Positions 35,632 through 43,532 of a DNA stretch of 64,000 bases are shown piece by piece; positions within the stretch are counted from its first letter, which is position 1, and each line of letters starts with the position of its first letter. The notes under the pieces are model-generated. The model did no database searches, was not told where the DNA came from, and worked only from the letters and a program-made list of their open reading frames with translations. The stretch is taken from NCBI GenBank assembly GCA_965214025.1, contig CBDCAW010000002.1:1-64000 (forward strand), written 5' to 3'. The stretch comes from Granulosicoccus sp965214025. GTDB taxonomy: Bacteria > Pseudomonadota > Gammaproteobacteria > Granulosicoccales > Granulosicoccaceae. The position numbers and the translations under genes are program-made.

Positions 35632-36840
35632 TCAGATATGCGCGAGAATCGCAGCCTTCACGGATTCCAGGTCCGCGGTCACGCTCTTGATATCTTCCCG
35701 CCCGGCAATGGCCGTGGCGGTATCCTTCAGGCCGTGGCCGGTGAGCGTGCAGGTGACCAGGCTGCCCTCACGGATCTTGCCCGAGGCGATGTCACGCAAT
35801 GCACCGCAGACTGAGACGGCCGAAGCCGGTTCGCAGAAAACCCCTTCTCGGGTGGCCAGCAATGACTGTGCTTCCAGTAATTCGTCATCAGTGATCTCGT
35901 CGAACCAGCCACCGGATTCCTCCACGGCGGCAATGGCCAGATCCCAGCTTTGCGGGTTGCCGATGCGGATGGCGGTAGCCAGGGTTTCGGGCTCCGGTAC
36001 CGGTGCTCCGCGCAGGAAGGGCGCGGCGCCGGCGGCCTGGTAGCCGACCATGATCGGGCGGGTGCCGGTCATCGGATCATCGAGGTAGGGACATTGGCCG
36101 TTGCACAGGGTGCACGAGCCGCAATTCTGGCCACAGGCCTCGGAGAAACCGATCCAGTAACCGGAAATGTTGCCGGCATTGCCGACGGGAATGCAGTGAT
36201 AATCCGGCGCACGGCCCAGTGCTTCGACGATCTCGAAGGCTGCGGTCTTCTGACCTTGCAAGCGAAAGGGGTTGATGGAATTGACGATTTCTACCGGAGC
36301 TTCGCCCGCGACTTCCTTGACCAGCCGCATGCCATCGTCGAAATTGCCTCTGATCTGCAGTACCACTGCACCGTGCGCGATGGCCTGCGCAAGCTTGCCC
36401 GTGGGAATCTTGCCCTCGGGAATCAGCACGAAGGCGGTCATGCCGGCCCGCGCGGCATAGGCGGCGGCGGCGGCCGAAGTATTGCCGGTGGATGCGCAGA
36501 CAATCGCCTTGGCACCCTTCTCGGCAGCCTTGGTCACGGCCATTGTCATGCCGCGATCCTTGAAGGAGGCCGTAGGGTTCAGCCCCTCGAACTTCACATA
36601 GAGTTCGACGCCGCGGCCAACCGCCTTTTCCAGATTGTGCAGGCGGATGAGTGGGGTATCGCCTTCGTTGAGCGATACCACCGGCGTACCGTCGGCAACG
36701 GGCAGACGCTTGCGGTAACGCTCGATGATGCCGCGATAATGGTTGCCGGCTCCGGCGGTACCGGCTTCATGTGGAGACTCACGGTTCGCGCGGTCGGCGG
36801 GGCTCAGGCTCTGGCCCGGATTGGTCGTTGAATCGGTCAT
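35632..36840 (-). CDS. thrC: Threonine synthase with five-cysteine insertion
   Basis: ThrC converts O-phosphohomoserine to threonine with pyridoxal phosphate, the last step of threonine synthesis. The 402-residue form from ATG 36840 has the PLP-lysine motif NPTASFKDRGMTMAVTKAAE, CASTGNTSAAAAAYAARAGM, NSINPFRLQGQKTAAFEI and PVGNAGNISGYWIGFSEA. Directly after this, before PIMVGYQAAGAAPF, an insertion of about 20 residues carries Cys236, 240, 243, 246 and 250 (C-x3-C-x2-C-x2-C-x3-C). Ordinary ThrC has a short loop there. The frame extends to 37053, but that part is translated tandem repeat and is not homologous. It follows hom, with a repeat array between them. Confidence 0.94.
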   Translation of the reverse strand: MTDSTTNPGQSLSPADRANRESPHEAGTAGAGNHYRGIIERYRKRLPVADGTPVVSLNEGDTPLIRLHNLEKAVGRGVELYVKFEGLNPTASFKDRGMTMAVTKAAEKGAKAIVCASTGNTSAAAAAYAARAGMTAFVLIPEGKIPTGKLAQAIAHGAVVLQIRGNFDDGMRLVKEVAGEAPVEIVNSINPFRLQGQKTAAFEIVEALGRAPDYHCIPVGNAGNISGYWIGFSEACGQNCGSCTLCNGQCPYLDDPMTGTRPIMVGYQAAGAAPFLRGAPVPEPETLATAIRIGNPQSWDLAIAAVEESGGWFDEITDDELLEAQSLLATREGVFCEPASAVSVCGALRDIASGKIREGSLVTCTLTGHGLKDTATAIAGREDIKSVTADLESVKAAILAHI

Positions 36841-36910
36841 TGAAGGTGTGCTGCCTTGATTGAAAGCGTGAGTACTCGGAGAGCTTGGGTGCGCAGGATG
36901 CGTGTGCGAT

Positions 36911-37034
36911 ACGGGCGCCGTGCAACGGGCGCCGTGCAACGGGCGCCGTGCAAGGGGCCGTGCAGCGGGTACCGTGCAACGAACGTGGTGCAACGGGCAC
37001 CGTGGACAAGCGCCGTGCCGAACGGGTACGGTGC
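36911..37034. repeat. Degenerate 14-bp tandem repeat between hom and thrC
   Basis: About nine head-to-tail copies of a 14-base unit, acgggcgccgtgca. The first three copies (36911-36952) are identical. Later ones vary (aggggccgtgca, gcgggtaccgtgca, acgaacgtggtgca, acgggcaccgtgga). The array fills most of the 249-base gap from the hom stop to the thrC start. On the thrC strand each unit contains tgcacggcgcccgt, which can pair with itself in part (ggcgcc). Its role, if any, is unknown. Confidence 0.9.
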
Positions 37035-37089
37035 GGGCACTATGAGTGAACATTTACGCACGCTGCACGCCGGGTGCCCGTAAGCTCGG

Positions 37090-38475
37090 CTATTCCAGCG
37101 TTTCCACCCGGATCATGGAAACTTTCTCGATGACCGATGCCAGGGCGTCGATCTTCTCGATGGCTTCACGGATGAGACCTTCCCGAACTTGCCGGGTAAG
37201 CATGATGATGGGCACGGTTTCAGCAAGATCACCGGAGCCTCGCTCACTGATGCCCGTTCCGCCCTTCCCAGGTCGGCCCGTGCCCGTAGCGCCTGAATCG
37301 CCAGCGTCGGCAGGCTCTTTCTGTATCAACGCTTCGATACTGATGCCCAGCGAACCGAATATTCCAGCGATGTCGGCGAGTACGCCAGGCTTGTCTTCTG
37401 CCTGCAGGCGCAGGAAGTAGGCAGATTCGAAATCGGCGGGCTCGAACAGGGGAAGATCGGACAGGTCGTGCGGCTGGAAACCGAGGTAGGGCACGCGTTC
37501 TTCGGGTTCGGCGGACAGGGAGCGCACCGCGTCGATGATATCGGCGATGACGGCGGAACCGGTGGCTTCGGCACCGGCGCCCGGACCGTAATACAGTGTA
37601 GGCCCCACCGCATTGCCCTTGACCAATACCGCATTCATCACGCCATTGACGTTCGCGAGCAAACGGCTTTCGGGTACCAGCGTGGGATGCACGCGCAGCT
37701 CCACTCCGCCATCGCGCCGCCGAGCGACGCCCAGGTGCTTGATGATGTAGCCCAGCTCCTTCGCATAGGCGACGTCTTCGCCGGCCACGCGACTGATGCC
37801 TTCTGTGTAAACGCTCTCGAATTGCAGCGGAATACCGAAGGCAATGGCCGCGAGAATGGCGAGTTTGTGCGCGGCATCGATGCCTTCGACGTCGAAGGTG
37901 GGGTCCGCCTCGGCATACCCGAGTGCCTGGGCTTCAGCCAGCACATCGGCAAACCCGCGCTGCTCCCCGGCCATTTCACTCAAAATGAAGTTGCCGGTAC
38001 CGTTGATGATACCGGCCAGCCACTCGATCTCGTTGGCGGCCAGGCCTTCGCGGATCGCCTTTATCACCGGAATGCCGGCGGCTACGGCGGGTTCGAACCC
38101 GACAAACACACCCTTGCGGCGCGCCGCTTCGAACAGTGTGTTTCCATGCGTGGCAATCAACGCCTTGTTGGCGGTGATCACCGGCTTGCCGGCTTCGATG
38201 GCGGCCATCATCAGGCTCATCGCAGGTTCTTCGCCCCCCATGGCCTCGACCACGATATTCACGGCCGGATCCGCGACGACGGCGGTTGGATCGGTTGTCA
38301 GCTGAAGGCCCAGCCCCGTGGCCTCCGCCTTGGCAAGGTCACGTACCGCAGCCGAGTGGATGACCACTCGCCGACCGATGCGTCGCTCCATGTCGGCCGC
38401 ATTTCTCGCCAGAATGGTGGCAACCCCCTGGCCTACGGTGCCCAGGCCAAGCAATCCGATCTTGACAGGTTTCAT
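37090..38475 (-). CDS. hom: Homoserine dehydrogenase with ACT domain
   Basis: Hom reduces aspartate semialdehyde to homoserine, the branch point to threonine and methionine. The 461-residue monofunctional enzyme starts at ATG 38475 (MKPVKIGLLGLGTVGQGVAT), the Rossmann motif. Other marks are PVITANKALIATHGNTLFEA, GFEPAVAAGIPVIKAIREGL, and the catalytic-domain GTGNFILSEMAGEQRGFADV followed by GYAEADPTFDVEGIDAAHKL. A C-terminal ACT domain (LQAEDKPGVLADIAGIFGSL) suggests feedback control by threonine. A Gly-rich insertion of about 35 residues lies inside the ACT domain. The upstream open frame to 38634 is not conserved. It is transcribed towards thrC. Confidence 0.96.
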   Translation of the reverse strand: MKPVKIGLLGLGTVGQGVATILARNAADMERRIGRRVVIHSAAVRDLAKAEATGLGLQLTTDPTAVVADPAVNIVVEAMGGEEPAMSLMMAAIEAGKPVITANKALIATHGNTLFEAARRKGVFVGFEPAVAAGIPVIKAIREGLAANEIEWLAGIINGTGNFILSEMAGEQRGFADVLAEAQALGYAEADPTFDVEGIDAAHKLAILAAIAFGIPLQFESVYTEGISRVAGEDVAYAKELGYIIKHLGVARRRDGGVELRVHPTLVPESRLLANVNGVMNAVLVKGNAVGPTLYYGPGAGAEATGSAVIADIIDAVRSLSAEPEERVPYLGFQPHDLSDLPLFEPADFESAYFLRLQAEDKPGVLADIAGIFGSLGISIEALIQKEPADAGDSGATGTGRPGKGGTGISERGSGDLAETVPIIMLTRQVREGLIREAIEKIDALASVIEKVSMIRVETLE

Positions 38476-38651
38476 CGGAAGTGATTCTTCGCAAGCTTCA
38501 ACGAAAGGTGATCCTTCAACATGGTTGCGATGGCGGCATGGGTGAGCGGACGATGTCAGCGGCCGTTGGCCGGGGGCGCTATTATACGAGCGCGGCTGCG
38601 GGAATGCTCGGCCACAGCAGCCATACCCAACCACGACTCATTCGAAGACCC

Positions 38652-39032
38652 ATGAAATTCACCCTCGAAGACACAGGTCAGAACCTCATCAGCAATTACG
38701 GCGAGGGGGTCATCAGTGTCAACGGTATCGAGTATCACGGCAGCCTGCTGATCACCCGGGAAACAGTGATCGCTCCGTGGTTCGATGGAGATGTGAAGGA
38801 ACTGGGCATGGAGGCGTTCGGGCCACTGCTGACGCTCGACGCGGAAAGCCGCCCTGAAGTGGTCCTGCTGGGCAGCGGCGCCCGGCATGTGTTTCCACCC
38901 ATGCGTCTGCTCGCCGAGCTGAAGTCGGCAGGGCTCGCGGTCGAGGTGATGGGTACGCGAGCTGCCTGCCGTACCTACAGCGTGCTGATGAACGAGCACC
39001 GCCCGGTCGCGGCGGCGCTGCTGCCTATCTAG
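38652..39032 (+). CDS. Mth938-domain protein (DUF498/DUF598 family)
   Basis: A 126-residue protein of the Mth938/NDUFAF3 fold. Its bacterial members are small and uncharacterised, and the mitochondrial relative helps assemble respiratory complex I. Conserved parts are FTLEDTGQNLISNYGEGVIS, VNGIEYHGSLLITRETVIAP, PEVVLLGSGARHVFPPMRLL and the C-terminal VEVMGTRAACRTYSVLMNEH. The frame is open from 38481, but the ATG at 38652 begins at the first conserved strand. It is divergent from hom and convergent with rpoS. Family assignment is firm; function is unknown. Confidence 0.88.
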   Translation: MKFTLEDTGQNLISNYGEGVISVNGIEYHGSLLITRETVIAPWFDGDVKELGMEAFGPLLTLDAESRPEVVLLGSGARHVFPPMRLLAELKSAGLAVEVMGTRAACRTYSVLMNEHRPVAAALLPI

Positions 39033-39105
39033 TGATCCTCACGTCCATGCCCCTGATCTCCGGCACCTCGTGCGTGCGCCCGAGAGCCTGGCAGCCAGAA
39101 TGCAT

Positions 39106-40095
39106 TCAGGCCATGAAGAGGTCATCCGGACCATAGCCACTGCCTTCGAGAATCCGGCGCAGTCGCTTCAGTGCTTCGAGCTGTATCTGGCGTACCCGCT
39201 CACGTGTGACGCCAAGCTCCTGACCGACCTCCTCCAGAGTGGATTTCTCGTGGCCATGCAGGCCGAACCGGCGCACCAGGACCTCGCGTTGCTTCGACTC
39301 CAGCTTCTCCAGCCACACGTTGATGTTCGAATGCACCCGCTCGTCCTGCAACGCGACTGACGGATCCACGTTGTTTTCATCCGGAATGATGTCTAGCAAG
39401 GCGCGTTCACCATCCTTGCCGATCGCGACATCGACCGAGCCAACCCGATCGCGCAGACCGAGCAGACGCAGCACATCGGCCACCGGCCGCTCGGTAAGCG
39501 TGGCGATATCATCGGCGGTGGGCTCACGATCGAGGCTTTGCTGCAAGCGTCGTTCGGCCTTGATGTACACGTTCATCTCCTTGACGACGTGTATCGGCAA
39601 CCGGATGGTGCGCGTCTGATTCATCAGGCCGCGCTCTATGGTCTGGCGAATCCACCAGGTGGCATAGGTCGAGAAACGGAAGCCACGCTCGGGATCGAAC
39701 TTTTCCACCGAGTGGATGAGGCCGAGATTGCCTTCCTCGATGAGATCGAGCAAAGCCAGGCCACGGTTCATGTAACGCCGCGCGATCTTGACCACCAGGC
39801 GCAGGTTGCACTCGATCATCTTCTTGCGAGACTTTTCGCAGCCTTTCTGGGCCTTGCGTGTGTAATCCTTTTCTTCGTCGGCGGTGAGCAGGGCCGAGAA
39901 CTCGATTTCCTTCAGGTACAGGCGGGTCGCATCCATTTCCTTGCGGGACAGGTCGCGTAGCTTGCTCGGCGCAATCTTCTCCTCGGATTCTGCGAGTTCG
40001 ACCGTACCTTCTTCAGTCACTTCAAGCTCGGCCGAGCCGAGTACGGTTCCGACTTCGTCTGCCGGCTTCCAGGTCGTCATAGTGCCACTAGCCAT
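39106..40095 (-). CDS. rpoS: RNA polymerase sigma factor RpoS
   Basis: RpoS directs the general stress and stationary-phase response. The 329-residue protein has region 1.2 (DATRLYLKEIEFSALLTADE), region 2 for core and -10 binding (LRLVVKIARRYMNRGLALLD, GFRFSTYATWWIRQTIERGL), and region 3 (PIHVVKEMNVYIKAERRLQQ). The region 4 helix-turn-helix for the -35 element is STLEEVGQELGVTRERVRQI. The start is taken as ATG 40095, with GGGG eight bases upstream; GTG 40104 and ATG 40080 are possible. It lies downstream of nlpD, which in relatives contains the main rpoS promoter. A small hairpin abuts the ribosome site. Confidence 0.96.
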   Translation of the reverse strand: MASGTMTTWKPADEVGTVLGSAELEVTEEGTVELAESEEKIAPSKLRDLSRKEMDATRLYLKEIEFSALLTADEEKDYTRKAQKGCEKSRKKMIECNLRLVVKIARRYMNRGLALLDLIEEGNLGLIHSVEKFDPERGFRFSTYATWWIRQTIERGLMNQTRTIRLPIHVVKEMNVYIKAERRLQQSLDREPTADDIATLTERPVADVLRLLGLRDRVGSVDVAIGKDGERALLDIIPDENNVDPSVALQDERVHSNINVWLEKLESKQREVLVRRFGLHGHEKSTLEEVGQELGVTRERVRQIQLEALKRLRRILEGSGYGPDDLFMA

Positions 40096-40106
40096 ACTGT
40101 ACACCC

Positions 40107-40122
40107 CAGTAGAACGCTACTG
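40107..40122 (-). promoter_or_regulatory. Hairpin abutting the rpoS ribosome site
   Basis: On the coding strand CAGTAG-CGTT-CTACTG can form a six-base-pair stem with a four-base loop. It ends directly before the GGGG ribosome site of rpoS. An A-rich stretch lies just upstream of it (complement of the T-run at 40134-40140). In the transcript it could limit ribosome access or present a site for a small RNA or Hfq. This is inference from structure and position. Confidence 0.45.
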
Positions 40123-40226
40123 CGTTCGAGTTGTTTTTTTAAATATTAAAACAACTTACAGCGCATTGCTAATGCAGAATAACAGTTTAACACTTGTTAC
40201 CTTTGTGGGAGGCGCGGTTAGCTCAC

Positions 40227-41837
40227 TCATGGAACCGGTAGAAAATCCATAGGGTTCAGCGGGTTACCGTCGCGCCGAATCTCGAACCCCAGTACCGATT
40301 CTTCATCTTCGTTCGCACCGAGGCTGGCGATCGAGTCGCCGGCGCTGACCACATCGTCTTCAGCGACATACAGGTCTCGCGCATGTGAATAGGTGGACAA
40401 CAGCTCATCAGGATGGCGCAGGATGATCAGGTTGCCTTCACCGCTCAGGTCCCGCCCCGAATAGACGACGGTGCCATCCATTGCCGCCTTCACATCCTGG
40501 CCAGGCACACCGGCGATGTCGACACCCTGGCCACCGACACGGTCGGGCTGGAAACCGCGTACTATCTGGCCGTCCGTGGGCCATGACCAGCGGCCGCTGA
40601 ATGCATCTCCGCCTTCAGGCGCGCCACTGCCGTCGTCCACCGGCGCGAAGTCGAGATCATCCGGTACGATTTCCTCGCGCGGCCAGCCACCCGCATCCGG
40701 GGCTACCATGGCGACCCTTTCATCGTCTGACGGCTGCACAGCGTCGACGCCAGACGGACTGGGTGGATCCGATCGGGCAGGTGCCTCATCGACGGGCAAC
40801 GAATTGCTACCGAGCAGTACCTCGTCGGTGGGGCCACGCGCCGAGGCGCGAACCTCGGACATGACTTGCGGGTTCGTGCCTTGCGAACTCCCTAATCGGG
40901 GAACAGGCCGAGGCTCGCTCTGATCGACGGGTTGCTCGGTTTGCATATCGAGACGTCGAGCCTCGATGCGTTGCGGCATTTCTACCGGTGCGGTTTGCAC
41001 CGGTGCACTCTGCGCCATCGTGCTCTGATCCATCGGATTCGGGGCCATCGCACGCTGATCTATCGCGTCTCGATCCATCGCACGCTGATCCGGTGCGCCT
41101 CGACCAGGTGCACCTTGTCTGAACGCGTCATCGGTGCGCGCATTTTGCGTGTAAACCTCATTCTGAGAATAGGAATCCTGAGAATAGGTTGTCCGATTTC
41201 CCGGGGACGACCCATCGCCGGGATAGACCCTGGTCTGGCCATAATTCCCGGCGGGTGCTGAAGGTCGGGTCGCCGGCTGCGAATAGCCGTCCACATAGTC
41301 ATCCGGGGCGGCATTCGACTGTGAGTAACCCGATGCCGGGTTCATCGCCTGGTCCGGCACCCACTCGGTGTTTGATGCCGGGTCCTGCATGTCATCCTGC
41401 CTCCGGCTCGGCGCCGGCCAGCTGCTGCGCGCGCTCGTGCCGCTGTCCAGTGGGTTACCGTAGCTGTCCACCTCCACCTGGGCCAGGCTGGCAGGCGATC
41501 GCCCCTGACGCACCGCGTCGGACATCTCGGTCCCCGGTACCACGTTCAGGCGTTGCCCGGGTCGTGGCCCGCTCTCGAGGCCCGGATTCAGATCGATGAG
41601 ATCCATCGGCGAGAGCTGATAGCGCCACGCGATCGAATCGATGGTGTCATTGGCCTGCACGACATACAGATTCGGATGGAACTGCAGGTTTTGCAGCCGA
41701 TTTTCGACCTCAGGCACAGTCGTGCAGCCGATACCCACGAGCACGCCGGCGGCGCAAAGAAGGGTTCGGCAGGACAGCTTGAGACAATCGGGTAAGCAGA
41801 GAGGCCGGAGTGGTGGCGTACGGTAGGAGAGCGTCAT
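40227..41837 (-). CDS. nlpD: NlpD, LytM-domain lipoprotein activator of AmiC
   Basis: NlpD is an outer-membrane lipoprotein that activates the amidase AmiC during septum splitting. The 536-residue protein has a signal ending in the lipobox VGIGC and a LysM peptidoglycan-binding domain (LYVVQANDTIDSIAWRYQLS). A long low-complexity middle (about 150-400) follows with repeats of the form DQRAMDRDAIDQRAM. The C-terminal LytM domain (GQGVDIAGVPGQDVKAAMDG, STYSHARDLYVAEDDVVSAG) lacks zinc ligands, as activators do. It is longer than the Escherichia coli form because of the middle. It sits between pcm and rpoS, the conserved order. Confidence 0.93.
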   Translation of the reverse strand: MTLSYRTPPLRPLCLPDCLKLSCRTLLCAAGVLVGIGCTTVPEVENRLQNLQFHPNLYVVQANDTIDSIAWRYQLSPMDLIDLNPGLESGPRPGQRLNVVPGTEMSDAVRQGRSPASLAQVEVDSYGNPLDSGTSARSSWPAPSRRQDDMQDPASNTEWVPDQAMNPASGYSQSNAAPDDYVDGYSQPATRPSAPAGNYGQTRVYPGDGSSPGNRTTYSQDSYSQNEVYTQNARTDDAFRQGAPGRGAPDQRAMDRDAIDQRAMAPNPMDQSTMAQSAPVQTAPVEMPQRIEARRLDMQTEQPVDQSEPRPVPRLGSSQGTNPQVMSEVRASARGPTDEVLLGSNSLPVDEAPARSDPPSPSGVDAVQPSDDERVAMVAPDAGGWPREEIVPDDLDFAPVDDGSGAPEGGDAFSGRWSWPTDGQIVRGFQPDRVGGQGVDIAGVPGQDVKAAMDGTVVYSGRDLSGEGNLIILRHPDELLSTYSHARDLYVAEDDVVSAGDSIASLGANEDEESVLGFEIRRDGNPLNPMDFLPVP

Positions 41838-41934
41838 GAATCACGTCACTTCGAAGGCGGAGTGCTACAGAAAGTCTAGTTGGCCTCCTGACTTTTGCCA
41901 GAAAAAGTGTCGGTACTTTCCGGAACTAAATTTA

Positions 41935-42007
41935 CACTCCCTGCCGGTGAGAGCCGGCCGTGGCCGGAGAAATCCAGGCTCTGCGAGGGACATCCACTCC
42001 CTGCCGG
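41935..42007. repeat. 13-bp direct repeat CACTCCCTGCCGG, 60-bp period
   Basis: Two exact copies of CACTCCCTGCCGG at 41935-41947 and 41995-42007, in the 214-base gap between pcm and nlpD. A third partial match (CCCTGCCGGTGAAG) is near 42018. Copies are exactly 60 bases apart. They could be a direct-repeat binding site upstream of nlpD or decayed tandem sequence. Confidence 0.6.
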
Positions 42008-42051
42008 AGTCATTCGGCCCTGCCGGTGAAGTCCAGCCTATACCAGCGAGA

Positions 42052-42723
42052 TCAGGACTTGCCGGATAGAAAAGGGACGAAATGTACGTCACTGATCTCG
42101 CGCACCGCGAAGCCTTCGGGGCGATGCGTGATGAGCGTGAGCGCCTGCCGGCCCTGCTGCTCCCCTACCGGGAGGATCATGCGCCCGCCGGGAGCAAGTT
42201 GCTCGAGCAAGGGCAAGGGAATGGATGTGGGTGCGGCGGTCACCACGATGCCATCGTAGGGGCCATGGCTGGCCCAGCCCCAGCCACCATCGCTGTAACG
42301 TGAATTGACGTTGCGATAGCCGAGCGATTTGAAGCGCTTGCGCGCCTTCTCCTGCAGACTCTTGATGCGTTCGACGGTGAATACGATGTCCACCAGTTGC
42401 GACAGCACGGCAGCCTGATAGCCGGACCCGGTACCCACCTCCAGTACACGGGTCAGCGGCCCGTCGTCGAATAGAGTCTCGGTCATGCGCGCGACCACGT
42501 AGGGCTGGGATATGGTCTGGCCTTCACCGATCGGCAGGGCGGCATCGTCGTAGGCACGGCTGGTCATGGCCTCGTCGACGAACAGATGGCGCGGCACGGT
42601 GGCCATGGTGGAAAGCACGTGCGGGTTCGAGATACCGCGTTCGCGCAGGCGTTCGGCCATCCGGTTGCGAGTTCGCTGTGAGGTGAAGCCGATACCGGCT
42701 ATCTCACGCGTCGATACGTTCAT
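42052..42723 (-). CDS. pcm: Protein-L-isoaspartate O-methyltransferase
   Basis: Pcm methylates isoaspartyl residues in aged proteins so that they can revert to aspartate. The 223-residue protein has the family opening IAGIGFTSQRTRNRMAERL, the MATVPRHLFVDEAMTSRAYD block, ALPIGEGQTISQPYVVARM that binds the isoaspartyl peptide, and the SAM motif VLEVGTGSGYQAAVLSQLV. A late motif is YDGIVVTAAPTSIPLPLLEQ. Its ATG overlaps the surE stop by four bases, so the two are translationally coupled as in relatives. Confidence 0.97.
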   Translation of the reverse strand: MNVSTREIAGIGFTSQRTRNRMAERLRERGISNPHVLSTMATVPRHLFVDEAMTSRAYDDAALPIGEGQTISQPYVVARMTETLFDDGPLTRVLEVGTGSGYQAAVLSQLVDIVFTVERIKSLQEKARKRFKSLGYRNVNSRYSDGGWGWASHGPYDGIVVTAAPTSIPLPLLEQLAPGGRMILPVGEQQGRQALTLITHRPEGFAVREISDVHFVPFLSGKS

Positions 42724-43508
42724 GTAGAGGGCTCTCGGGCCGCATCCTCACCCGACGGCTTGTCGAACGGTTCGAGCCAGTCGCCCAGTGCCCTGAGCGT
42801 GTCCTTGCGCGTAAGGTCGATCTGCAACGGCGTGATCGAGACGTAGCCATCGTGCACGGCACCGAAATCCGTACCGGGACCGGCATCGGCGATCATGCCC
42901 GCGGCCCCGAGCCAGAACATGCGATCGCCACGCGGGCTGCGGTGCTCGATGGCGCGCTCCGGAGCATGGCGTGTGCCGAGACGCGTCGAGCGAAAGCCTT
43001 TCAGCTGTTCGTAGGGAAGGTCCGGCACATTCACGTTGAGAATCGAGTCCGCCGGCAACGGCAGGCTGTTGTGCCGCTTGATGAGCTCGACGGCCACGCG
43101 CGCGGCGCTGATGTAGTGAGTAGGTTCGAAGCTTGCCATTGACACGGCGATGGCCGGATGCCCGAGGCTGCGCCCTTCCATGGCCGCCGCCACGGTTCCC
43201 GAGTACAGCACATCGTCACCCATGTTCGGCCCGTCGTTGATTCCACTGACAACCATGTCGGGCTCGTACTCGAGTACGCCGCCGAGAGCCACCGCCACGC
43301 TATCCGTTGGTGTACCTTCCACCGAATAGACGCCAGGGCCATGCGCCCGCACAAGGATCGGATGCGACAGCGTCAGGGAGTGGCTGGCGCCGCTACGGTT
43401 GCGATCGGGAGCCACGATCGTGGCGGGCCCAAGCTCTTTCAGCGCGGCATGCAGCGCCTGAATGCCGGGAGACTGGTAACCATCATCGTTGGCAATGAGT
43501 ATGCGCAC
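42720..43508 (-). CDS. surE: SurE 5'/3'-nucleotidase, polyphosphatase
   Basis: SurE is a metal-dependent phosphatase acting on nucleoside monophosphates and short polyphosphates under stress. The 262-residue protein begins at a GTG with MRILIANDDGYQSPGIQAL, whose N-D-D binds the metal. It continues with VAPDRNRSGASHSLTLSHPI, TPTDSVAVALGGVL, and VSGINDGPNMGDDVLYSGTV, and ends in the typical SITPLQIDLTRKDTL. It is the first gene of surE-pcm-nlpD-rpoS. A divergent hydrolase gene starts 24 bases away, so the surE promoter must overlap that gene or its leader. Confidence 0.97.
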   Translation of the reverse strand: MRILIANDDGYQSPGIQALHAALKELGPATIVAPDRNRSGASHSLTLSHPILVRAHGPGVYSVEGTPTDSVAVALGGVLEYEPDMVVSGINDGPNMGDDVLYSGTVAAAMEGRSLGHPAIAVSMASFEPTHYISAARVAVELIKRHNSLPLPADSILNVNVPDLPYEQLKGFRSTRLGTRHAPERAIEHRSPRGDRMFWLGAAGMIADAGPGTDFGAVHDGYVSITPLQIDLTRKDTLRALGDWLEPFDKPSGEDAAREPST

Positions 43509-43532
43509 AGGAATAGAAGCAGGATCGTTGTT

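Noticed and set aside
36900..37040. CRISPR array between hom and thrC
   Set aside because: Units are 14 bases, head to tail without spacers, and no cas genes are near.
40107..40140. Rho-independent terminator on the plus strand near rpoS
   Set aside because: The hairpin is short and separated from the T-run by about 11 bases, and no plus-strand gene ends there.
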